A stretch of DNA of 29,223 nucleotides from NCBI GenBank assembly GCA_027575805.1, contig JANBPU010000199.1, positions 1 to 29,223 of the forward strand. The letters are read 5' to 3'. Positions 1-7,433 of this stretch are shown here, one piece after another; the first letter of the stretch is position 1; every line of letters starts with the position of its first letter. Both the position numbers and the translations under genes were made by a program. The notes beneath the pieces were generated by a model. The model made no database searches, was not told the DNA's origin, and saw only the letters and a list, made by a program, of their open reading frames with translations. Source of the stretch: Mycoemilia scoparia (Eukaryota; Kickxellomycota; Kickxellomycetes; Kickxellales; Kickxellaceae).

Positions 1-94
1 ACAGATAACACACTTGGGTATACTTTAAATTTATTTTGTTCAGAGGCATGCATTTGATGACATTTCACTAGTGAACAGATGTATAGCGAACATA

Positions 95-225
95 TGGGTG
101 GTCATTTTTGAAGGGTTAAATGCAGATGGTGCATGATGCGTTGGTCAATGATGATATAGGCTGGCCAGTATCCAGGGTGAAACTGGCCTGCTAGTAAAAC
201 TTGGTCATTCAAAAATAGCTACTCA
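95..225 (-). mobile_element. MITE-like element, copy 1 (degenerate)
   Basis: This 131-bp non-coding element has terminal inverted repeats. The left end reads ATGGGTGGTCATTTTTGAAGG and the reverse complement of the right end reads ATGAGTAGCTATTTTTGAATG in the same register. The left end is preceded by TA; the right end is followed by TG, so one copy of the presumed TA target duplication has decayed. Read on the minus strand, the interior contains TTTTACTAGCAGGCCAG, the counterpart of TTTACTAGTAAAACTGG in copy 4. No transposase is encoded. It is the most diverged of the four clear copies. Confidence 0.7.
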
Positions 226-229
226 TGTC

Positions 230-322
230 GCCATTTGCTAATAAACTGCGATCACGCATTTGGATTTGATTGCGTCTATAATCATTGACCTCCAAGAGGT
301 GCTCTTCAAAAAACATTATCCA
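230..322 (+). mobile_element. MITE-like element, partial copy abutting copy 1
   Basis: Directly right of copy 1 lies a second, partial element. The stretch GCTAATAAACTG, then CATTTGGATTTGATTGCG, then TCTATAAT aligns in order with the interior of copies 2 and 4. The end CTTCAAAAAACATTATCCA corresponds to the family right terminus CTTCAAAAATTATGATCCA and is followed by CA instead of TA. The left terminal repeat is missing, as if copy 1 replaced it. The block 95-322 may therefore be two nested or tandem insertions. The left boundary is approximate. Confidence 0.5.
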
Positions 323-718
323 CATTCTGTTTATTTCACATTTGATCCCCAGTGAAATCTCGCTATATAAATCCTAGTAAATCACATAAAACATAAAATA
401 GCAAAGGTTATAAGATGTAGTTTTTTTTGAATTCACGATGATGTTCTATACAGTATCCATTCTGTAGTTGTTTTCTCCTTCATCTAGATCAATACCATCT
501 TCTTAGCTACATCACAAAACTAAGCACCTTTAACAATTCTTAAAGCAACATCATTTTTAACCCATAAGAAAATGTTAAACATCTCATCTTTAATATATAT
601 ATATGGATTTATCATCTTGATCCTCAAAACTCAGTTACAAATTTGCTGATTCATATTTATAAAAGCATTGTTGGATTTGTATTTGTGTATGAGTATATCT
701 AAATCTATCTTAAAAACC
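323..718. other. Intergenic leader region upstream of the TatD gene
   Basis: AT-rich DNA between the repeat block and the TatD start codon. It holds a TATATATATATATGG run at about 593-606, some 125 nt upstream of the ATG, which could act as a core promoter. I see no gene or RNA here. An in-frame upstream ATG at 689 is possible, but the ATG at 719 has the better context. Confidence 0.4.
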
Positions 719-1988
719 ATGGCTGCTACGAATTTCAAAATTATAGGCAAGTGGCTCAAGCCATATACCAAAGCAACCATTAACTATCTCTATATTGGTG
801 GCTCTAATTTAATGAATCTAAAATTAATATGTTTTGTTGTTATAGATATTGGCGCTAACTTGGCTGATGGTGTATTCTTTGGTAACTATCGTGGCAAGCA
901 AGCCCATCCTGATGACTTTGAGCAGATCCTGCAGAGATCCAAAGATGCTGGAATAGTTGCAATGATGGTCACTGGAACAAATTTGAAAGAAAGCCAAGAA
1001 GCCATTGAATTATGTAGAAAACATGGTAAGAAAACCAATATATCTAAACGCATGACATTATTACCTAATAATAAACAAAAAGAACTGTTGATTCATTTAT
1101 AACAAATTTCCCAACAAAATAGACGGTCTCTACTCAACGGTTGGATGCCATCCAACTAGAAGCAAGGAATTCCATAACTATCCATCAGAAAAAGGCGGCC
1201 CTTCCAAATATTTTGATGAGCTGTTAAAACTAATCCAAAACAATCGAGATAAAGTTGTGGCCGTAGGTGAATGTGGTCTGGATTATGATAGACTCCATTT
1301 TTCTGATAAGGAAACACAACGCATCTATTTCGAAAAACAATTCAAATTGGCAGAATTATCGGGATTGCCAATGTTTTTACACGATCGCAATACTGGAACC
1401 GAGTTTTATGATATGGTTAGAGCCAATAGGAGCAAATTTTCGACGGGAGTTGTGCATTCATTTACTGGTACTGCTGAAGAAATGAAGTCTCTAGTTGATT
1501 TGGATCTGTATATTGGTGTCAATGGCTGTTCGCTCAAAACTGATGAAAATCTAAAAGTCGTTTCTGCTATACCATTGGAAAGACTGATGATTGAAACGGG
1601 TATAGTTCATTAACTTCAATTAGTGTAGTACATCCATTGCCTGGTTGGGTTATATATATATGCTATACTAAAGAAATTGATTTTGTACGTGTATTTTCTT
1701 GGATTAGATTGTCCCTATTGCGAGATTAGACCATCCCATGCTGGTTATAAGCTTCTCTCTAATGAAGCTGATAATTCCGGTGGAGATGGATGGAAAATTC
1801 CAGGCCTTAAAAAGAAAGAAAAGTGGGAGCCCACCAGTATGGTTAAAAGCAGGAATGAGCCGTGCATGATACGCCAAGTCATCCAAGTGTTAGCAAAGCT
1901 ATACGGAAAGAGCGAAATTGAGGTTGCAAATGCAGCATTTGAAAATACCCGCAAAGTATTCTTTTCAGATAGAGAGGAAGTGTCTTGA
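719..1988 (+). CDS. TATDN1: TatD-family metal-dependent deoxyribonuclease (TATDN1-like), four exons
   Basis: Exons are 719-746, 846-1025, 1123-1599 and 1708-1988, joining to 966 nt and 321 residues. TatD enzymes are TIM-barrel metal-dependent nucleases of the amidohydrolase superfamily with 3'-exonuclease and AP-endonuclease activity. The spliced protein shows the family landmarks: [11 protein letters not shown] near the N-terminus (Asp10), STVGCHPTR (about 74-82), GECGLDYDR with Glu119, FLHDRN with His156, VVHSFTG with His181, and [15 protein letters not shown] with Asp229, which together cover the expected metal ligands. The start was chosen because ACCATGG is a strong Kozak context and gives a family-length N-terminus. 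An ATG at 689 would add 10 residues. Intron 1 (747-845) begins GCAAGT and ends TATAG, a GC-AG intron. Introns 2 (1026-1122) and 3 (1600-1707) are GT-AG. All three splice junctions reconstitute an Asp codon. Length is close to human TATDN1 (about 297). Confidence 0.9.
747..845 (+). other. GC-AG intron (TatD gene intron 1)
   Basis: The 5' splice site reads ATAG|GCAAGT and the 3' site GTTATAG|ATATTGG. Only this junction keeps the conserved IIDIGAN frame. The nearby GT at 751 would shift the frame. GCAAGT is the usual strong-consensus context of GC donors. Inferred from frame and homology, not from transcripts. Confidence 0.75.
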
Positions 1989-2202
1989 GGATAAGGTGCT
2001 TGTATATGAATTAAATATGGACCGATATACATTTTATGAAAATATATTTGATTTTATTCTTTTTTGTGACCACGAAATATTGAATATTTTGGACTTGAAA
2101 AGGAGATAGAGTTAAATTGGATAAAAGGGAATCAGGTTTGTTTTATAAAAAGATGATTTGATTTCGAATGGTCGTTTAAAGGATGTGATAAAAAAGAAAG
2201 AC

Positions 2203-2207
2203 AAAAA
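2203..2207 (-). terminator. Pol III terminator of tRNA-Pro
   Basis: On the minus strand a TTTTT run lies 4 nt beyond the tRNA 3' end, with a further T-rich run (TTTCTTTTTT) behind it. This is the standard RNA polymerase III stop. Confidence 0.65.
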
Positions 2208-2211
2208 GTTG

Positions 2212-2283
2212 GGGCTCTGCCGGGGATTGAACCCGGGACCTCTCGCACCCTAAGCGAAAATCATACCACTAGACCACAGAACC
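2212..2283 (-). tRNA. tRNA-Pro (anticodon AGG)
   Basis: The 72-nt minus-strand sequence folds as a full cloverleaf. The acceptor stem pairs GGTTCTG with CAGAGCC (one G-T pair), with discriminator C. The anticodon stem TTCGC/GCGAG encloses the loop TTAGGGT, giving anticodon AGG. The T arm contains GGTTCAATCCC, a perfect B box, and the D arm TGGTCTAGTGG serves as A box. There is no intron. CCA is not encoded, as usual for eukaryotic tRNA genes. Identity rests on the anticodon and on close resemblance to eukaryotic tRNA-Pro(AGG). Confidence 0.95.
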
Positions 2284-2932
2284 TTTAAATTTCTTGGTTA
2301 AAAAAATATGCATTTCCTTTTATTAGATGTTAGAAATTTAATTCCTTGGATTTAGTTTTTGACTATCATCTTCCAATTTTTAATGTTCAAATACGGCACT
2401 TGATAGTTTTGTTTAAGTACATTGGCCATTTCATTATATTATCAGTATAAATAGACTGCTGATCTTGGTTGCTACACTGACATTTCACATCAATAAATTT
2501 ATTTAGAACTCATTACAATCTTATATGATCAGTGTTCACAAGGATTTAGGCAAAATTGGACTCAAGGTCTTTCTTTTGGATTGGTCCATGAGTTATCCAA
2601 ATTCTTTTGAACCATTTCTACCTACAATATATCTGATCCTTAGTGGAATCTCAATATTTAGTTTCTTTCTTATGGACGCCACTCAATCAAAAGAGAAATG
2701 AGAATAAATTGAATGTTTTTTTAACCTTTCCATATCCACTCGGACAAATTTTCTATAAATAATTTGACAATCTACAATTTAAGAACGGACATATTAATTG
2801 TTCAATTAAAAGATAGAAAGATGTCGCATGTATTCACAACAACAATAACTCAAGAGAGCAACAAAAATAAAAATGTGTTCATGGATATATTTATAAAGGA
2901 ATATATAGATATAACTTGGAATAACCTAGAAA
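2284..2932. other. Intergenic region between tRNA-Pro and the eIF3h 3' end
   Basis: AT-rich sequence with no convincing ORF. It contains TATAAATAG at 2446-2454 and AATAAA at 2492-2497, about 40 nt apart, close to a tRNA gene. That arrangement can be seen in solo LTRs, but I found no LTR termini or target-site duplication, so I leave it unassigned. Confidence 0.35.
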
Positions 2933-4279
2933 TTACTTTGAAGCAGCGGTGGCAGCGGTGGCAGCAGCAGCACCACCAGTAGTAGTAGTAGTAGTAGTGG
3001 TGGTTGTACCTGCAGTAGTAGCAGAAGATGCAGATGTAGGCTGAAGAGCCTGTGTAGCATAGAGCTTAGAAACAGCGGGCCCAGTGATCTGGTTAATCTG
3101 CTGGCAAAGTTCGTGAAGCTGAGCGTTAATAAGTAAAGCATCAAGTCTAGAGGGCTCAGGCAAAATACGGAACTTTTCGGCAATTTCCTTCTCGGTTGGT
3201 TCAGGAATAAGCTTGAGACCCTGATTAGCCCTTGTGATATTCTTTTGCTTGATATCGTGAATATATTGGTTGGCACGTCTCTGCTCCTTGGCAGCACCGC
3301 GTTGCCAGTACATCCACTGGCCAGCATTATGGATATGCTCATCAATGACATCGCAAATGGTCTCAAGAGGCTTGGCCAAGCTTTCGACATTGTTGGTAAG
3401 GCCAAGGGAATTGGGGTTAGGAACAGACAAGAATGGTGTAGAGCAAGGCAAAAGACCACCATTCTCGTCACCACCAAAGGTGTTGCTATCATCACCATCC
3501 AGGCTATTGTTCTGGAGCTTCTTGGCTCTCAATCTAGCATCAAAAGAGCTGGGGCGCTGCAAAGCTTCCAAAAGATCGGCTTTACTCGATGTCGTTTCAA
3601 TCTCCTGCATCAAAACATTAGTCAAAGACCCGTTCTTGATATAAACCGGGAGTTCCTCAAGAACATCGCCATAGCTCAACTTGTTCTCCGATAACTTCTT
3701 GGTAGTGAATGCATTATCGCTGCGGGCATTGCTGCTTTCCTTGGCCAACTTCAAGTACTTGTCAGACAACCTGTAAGCCCTGAATCCCAAGTTACCACGC
3801 TCAGTCTGGGTAATATCGAATACCAATGCAACGCACTTTGACTTCAAGCTGCTGTGATAGCCAAGTTGGGTCTCCAAAAATGGCTTTTCGAGGAAATTAC
3901 TCAACACTGTGGATTGGTACCAGCCAACGGAATCGGTGTCGGCATTGACTTCCCGCAACAAATGCAACATCTCGACTTGGTACTGGGCACTCTCGTCCTC
4001 GCTCATTTGGGTGGGCACAGGGTATGATTGGGTGATTTCAAGGACATTTTCGACCTGAAGGCCAAGCAATTGTCCATTTACGGTTTGTGGTACTTGCTCA
4101 CGGGCGTGTTTCACGATCTTTAGAGCTACCATCGGGTCCAAGTGGACGGTGGTCAATTTGAAATCCTTGGAAATGTCCATCATTGGAAGTAGTTTTTCGT
4201 GGATGTCTAGCTTGACTTCCTTTTCTTCGTTGAGAAGAGCCGTCATGGGCTTGGTCTCTTTGTTATTAGATGGAGCCAT
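2933..4279 (-). CDS. EIF3H: Eukaryotic translation initiation factor 3 subunit H (eIF3h)
   Basis: A single uninterrupted exon of 448 residues. eIF3h is an MPN-domain subunit of the eIF3 complex, which binds the 40S ribosome during cytoplasmic initiation. The MPN domain starts near residue 40 (VHLDPMVALKIVKHAREQ) and continues through NGQLLGLQVENVLEIT, LLREVNADTDSVGWYQST and the GNLGFRAYRLS block. The zinc-binding JAMM histidines are absent, as expected for this non-catalytic MPN subunit. The conserved C-terminal helical region is present (LDALLINAQLHELCQQIN and SKLYATQALQ). Human eIF3h is about 352 residues; the extra length comes from a polar insert (about 235-300) and an Ala/Thr/Gly tail (about 410-448) coded by trinucleotide repeats. 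It is divergent from ERG10 across an 868-nt gap. The ATG at 4277-4279 gives a normal family N-terminus. Confidence 0.95.
   Translation of the reverse strand: MAPSNNKETKPMTALLNEEKEVKLDIHEKLLPMMDISKDFKLTTVHLDPMVALKIVKHAREQVPQTVNGQLLGLQVENVLEITQSYPVPTQMSEDESAQYQVEMLHLLREVNADTDSVGWYQSTVLSNFLEKPFLETQLGYHSSLKSKCVALVFDITQTERGNLGFRAYRLSDKYLKLAKESSNARSDNAFTTKKLSENKLSYGDVLEELPVYIKNGSLTNVLMQEIETTSSKADLLEALQRPSSFDARLRAKKLQNNSLDGDDSNTFGGDENGGLLPCSTPFLSVPNPNSLGLTNNVESLAKPLETICDVIDEHIHNAGQWMYWQRGAAKEQRRANQYIHDIKQKNITRANQGLKLIPEPTEKEIAEKFRILPEPSRLDALLINAQLHELCQQINQITGPAVSKLYATQALQPTSASSATTAGTTTTTTTTTTGGAAAATAATAASK
2942..2998. repeat. Trinucleotide repeats coding the eIF3h tail
   Basis: Imperfect GCAGCGGTG and GCAGCAGCA units run into an (AGT)n run at 2978-2998. 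On the coding (minus) strand these give the Ala/Gly-rich end and a run of ten Thr. Tracts of this kind are prone to length variation between strains. Confidence 0.8.
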
Positions 4280-5003
4280 ATTTTCGAATTCCTTTTCTTT
4301 TTAATGTGATGATCTGGTCCTTTGAAACTTTGGAAAATAGTAAATGAGGATGTGTTCGTATCGATGATTTGCTTTTCGGATTTGAGAAATGTAGATGCTC
4401 AAATGAATTAAAACGATACGAGTATTGAATTGGCCAAATTACAAGTCAGGGATGGCTTTTGAGTTGTATAAAGAATGTGAGAGGAAAAGACAAATTTAAA
4501 AGGAACAGATTCTCAGGTCCCTCTCTCCTACAAAATCAAGTCTGTATGTGAAGTGAGTATTGGGCTGCTATACACTATTTCTTCACAGTCAATTATGTTT
4601 AATCTCAAGGCTCGATTCTTCAATAGTGTCAAAAACCCAGTGAAATTTGGTCCTAAATCATCCTTTTGCACTGAAATCTAAAGCCGAAAATGCAAAATTT
4701 TGGTTGGTGTGATTTTATGACAGATCAAGGCTTCTCCATCATCATTATTGATCAAGTAATTATCAAATACTCGTGCCTTTAACATGCTTGTAGTATGTGC
4801 CTGCTTTGTAAAAGAATGGCAGGACAACAACAAGCTCCTTGGGTGATCTCACATTCATTTGTCAGAAGTTCACAAGTAGTTAGTGTGGCTCTTCTCAGTA
4901 CAACACAGCATTTAGGAAAGTTCTGGTGAGATCATTTGGCAAGACAAGATTGGTTCTACAGTAACACCATTTCCCCTACTAAAGCCCACCAACCTCAAAT
5001 ATC

Positions 5004-5010
5004 TATAAAC
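5004..5010 (+). promoter_or_regulatory. TATA-like element of ERG10
   Basis: TATAAAC lies 144 nt upstream of the ERG10 ATG, followed by a pyrimidine-rich leader. Its spacing resembles that of the TATA motifs of VMA6 and TTC27 in this window. The transcription start is not visible from sequence. Confidence 0.4.
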
Positions 5011-5076
5011 ACAGATGATTGTTGTTTTGGCCCTGCTTTTCTACATAGCACTTTGCAGTTCCTCTAACCTTTGCTT

Positions 5077-5099
5077 CTACTACTACTACTACTACTACT
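5077..5099 (+). repeat. (CTA)n microsatellite in the ERG10 leader
   Basis: About 7.5 units of CTA/ACT lie 49-71 nt upstream of the ERG10 start codon, probably within the 5' untranslated region. Confidence 0.85.
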
Positions 5100-5147
5100 T
5101 CTAGTTTTCAATTAATAAAGCTGATTTTTAGTCTATCAATATAAACC

Positions 5148-6501
5148 ATGAGTCTCGAAATCAACCCTACTGGTAAATGTGTTATCCATAGCAAATACTT
5201 GGGCAGCTCGATCCAACTACTGTCAACATAAAAAGTCCCTCTCTAAAACTACATTACATTGCATGTAATTACTATACCAAAATGTTCATTTAGATGCTTA
5301 TATTGTCGGTACTGCTCGTACCCCAGTTGGATCTCTTGGTGGATCACTCGCCTCCTACTCTGCTACAAAGTTGGGTTCTATTGCTCTAAAGGCCGCTCTT
5401 GCCCGTGCCAAGGTCGAACCCAGCGACGTTGAGGAAATATATCTCGGAAATGTGATGAGTGCCAATTTGGGCCAGAATCCTGCCCGTCAAGTTGCTCTTG
5501 GAGCTGGTTGCACCGAAGAAAAGGTAGTTGGCACAACCGTAAACAAGGTCTGTGCTAGTGGGCTGAAGGCCATTTCTCTTGCCGCCCAGTCCATCAAACT
5601 TGGAGAAAACGATGTTGTTGTGGCTGTTGGTGCCGAAAGCATGTCCAATGTTCCTTACTATATGCCATCGGCCAGATTTGGCTCCAAGTACGGTAACCAG
5701 ACTTTGGTTGATGGCTTGGTCAGAGACGGTTTGACCGATGCTTATGACGAAAAGGCCATGGGCTATGCTGCTGAGGCTTGCTCTCAGAAGCACGAAGTCA
5801 CCCGTGAACAGCAAGATGAGTTTGCTATTTCTAGTTACCGTCGTGCTATTGAGGCCAGAGATTCGGGCAAATTCGATAACGAGATTGTTGGCATTGAGGT
5901 GTTTGCCGGTCGTGGAAAGCCACCAAAGGTCGTAAAGTCTGATGATGAGCTTTCAAGGTTCTTGCCCGAGAAGTTCCCCACTCTTCGTCCTTCTTTCCCT
6001 GATGCTGAGGGCAAGGGTACTGTTACTCCAGGAAATGCCTCTTCTCTTTCTGATGGCGCTGCCGCTGTTGTCATTGTCTCTGGTCGTCATTTGCAAAAAC
6101 TTATTGCTAGCAAGACCATCGAAGATGTTAAGGCTCACGGTATTTACAAGATCTTGAGTTCTGCTGATGGTGAAAAGAAGCCCATTGAGTTCACTACTGC
6201 TCCTGAGGTTGCTATTCGTAAGGCTCTTGAGCGTGCCAATAACCCTAAGGTTGATTTCTACGAATTCAACGAGGCCTTCTCGGTTGTTGGTGTTGCCAAC
6301 ACCAAGCTCCTCGGGTTGTCTCCTGACGTCGTCAATGTCCACGGCGGTGCCGTTTCCATTGGTCACCCACTTGGTTGCTCTGGTACTAGAATTGTTGTCT
6401 CCCTTTGCAATGTTCTTTTGGGCAATGACGCCAAGGTTGGTGCTGCTGCCATTTGCAATGGTGGCGGTGGTGCTTCTGCTATTGTTATCGAGCGTCTTTA
6501 A
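5148..6501 (+). CDS. ERG10: Acetyl-CoA C-acetyltransferase (thiolase II, ERG10-type)
   Basis: Exons 5148-5172 and 5294-6501 join to 1233 nt, 410 residues. The enzyme condenses two acetyl-CoA to acetoacetyl-CoA, the first step of the mevalonate pathway to sterols. The first exon is only 25 nt (MSLEINPT) and splices at G|GTAAAT to TTTAG|AT, giving PTDAYIVGTARTPVGSLGG, the canonical thiolase start. Catalytic residues are present: nucleophile Cys95 in NKVCASGLKA, the NEAF motif, His366 in GGAVSIGHPLGCSGTR and Cys396 in CNGGGGASA. There is no mitochondrial presequence and no C-terminal SKL-type signal (the end is IVIERL), so a cytosolic location is inferred. Length fits the family (about 390-410). 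A gene model without the short exon would start late and lose the first 30 or more residues. Confidence 0.95.
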
Positions 6502-7133
6502 TAATTTTATCGTCTTTCTATACTTTCTGTGATTGATTTTTATAAATACGAATATATACGCATTATTTATTTACATATAATATATTCAAATGCTATTGTA
6601 AAGTTAGATACTATATGATTGAAGTTGTTGAGATGTTAATAGAACATTTGAATAGGAATCAATATTTGAAAGTATCTAGTCAGAGAATCGTTTTTGCCAT
6701 GTGTCCAACATTGAATAGGCTACTTCAAACAAACAATGTTCGGTCAGTTATTCTTTTATCAATCGCATTGAGCTTTGCTAACAATAAGATTTTGGTATTG
6801 TGACTGTACTCAAAGACGATCTAGAGTTTTGTCTTTGGGATCTAGAAGAATATGTAGGCGAATATTTCTTTGTCAGGCATGCAAAGCCTTCAATGGGAGG
6901 AACTATGTTTACTGGTAATGTTTTGGGAGAGGTGTTTCTGCTTGACCGTATTTATAGATCTGCTTTGTCGCTGTGACCAGTACAATCCTCAAAAAGTTAG
7001 AGCAAAGAAAACCAGCCACACAATACCATTGAACCGCAGCCATGACTTTTTTGATGGCATTACTCAATCCCTAAATATTTCAAAATTATCGCCTCTCTCG
7101 CTCTCTTTGTATGTATGTATGTATGTATGTATG

Positions 7134-7164
<31 letters not shown>

Positions 7165-7433
7165 TGTTGGTTATGTGGTATGTTTAAAAAACAGAGACCG
7201 TCACCCCACACCAATACAAATCAGTTAAATTCCCATAGTTGCATCTTCTAATAATTCTATATCTATTCAATCAAAAATCATTAATATACCACCTATTTCC
7301 AGAGCCATCATCTTTTGACTCATCGTCGCCCTTTCATACCTTTGATATCCACAAAAAGAGAGGAATTATTGCATATATATATATATTAACTTTGTGTAAA
7401 AATACAAGAATATTAATAACAGCAATAGTAGCG
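6502..7433. other. Intergenic region ERG10-LTN1
   Basis: 932 nt with no supported gene. Small open frames here show no recognisable family. It contains the GTAT microsatellite at 7109-7163 and an alternating AT run (about 7373-7386) some 50-60 nt before the LTN1 start, which may serve the LTN1 promoter or leader. Confidence 0.5.
7109..7163 (+). repeat. (GTAT)n microsatellite
   Basis: Nearly 14 uninterrupted units of GTAT. The apparent small ORF across it (repeating Tyr-Val-Cys-Met) is a by-product of the repeat and not a gene. Confidence 0.95.

Larger units (their letters stand above)
4280..5147. promoter_or_regulatory. Divergent intergenic region between eIF3h and ERG10
   Basis: 868 nt with no supported gene. 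It must hold the promoters and 5' leaders of both divergent genes. On the ERG10 side there is TATAAAC at 5004-5010 and a (CTA)n tract at 5077-5099. I see no clear TATA element on the eIF3h side. Confidence 0.5.

Noticed and set aside
747..845. Use of the GT at 751 as a normal donor for TatD intron 1
   Set aside because: It would put the conserved DIGANL segment out of frame. Only the GC donor at 747 keeps it.
3245..3694. Long plus-strand ORFs antisense to eIF3h
   Set aside because: They are shadows of a strongly conserved minus-strand gene and have no family features of their own.
5386..5814. Minus-strand ORF antisense to ERG10
   Set aside because: Shadow frame of the thiolase coding sequence; no recognisable motifs.
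7109..7163. CRISPR-like or minisatellite array
   Set aside because: It is a simple 4-bp tandem repeat without spacers.
6870..7187. ORF with a repeated Tyr-Val-Cys-Met tail
   Set aside because: The tail is only the translated GTAT microsatellite, and the upstream part shows no family similarity.
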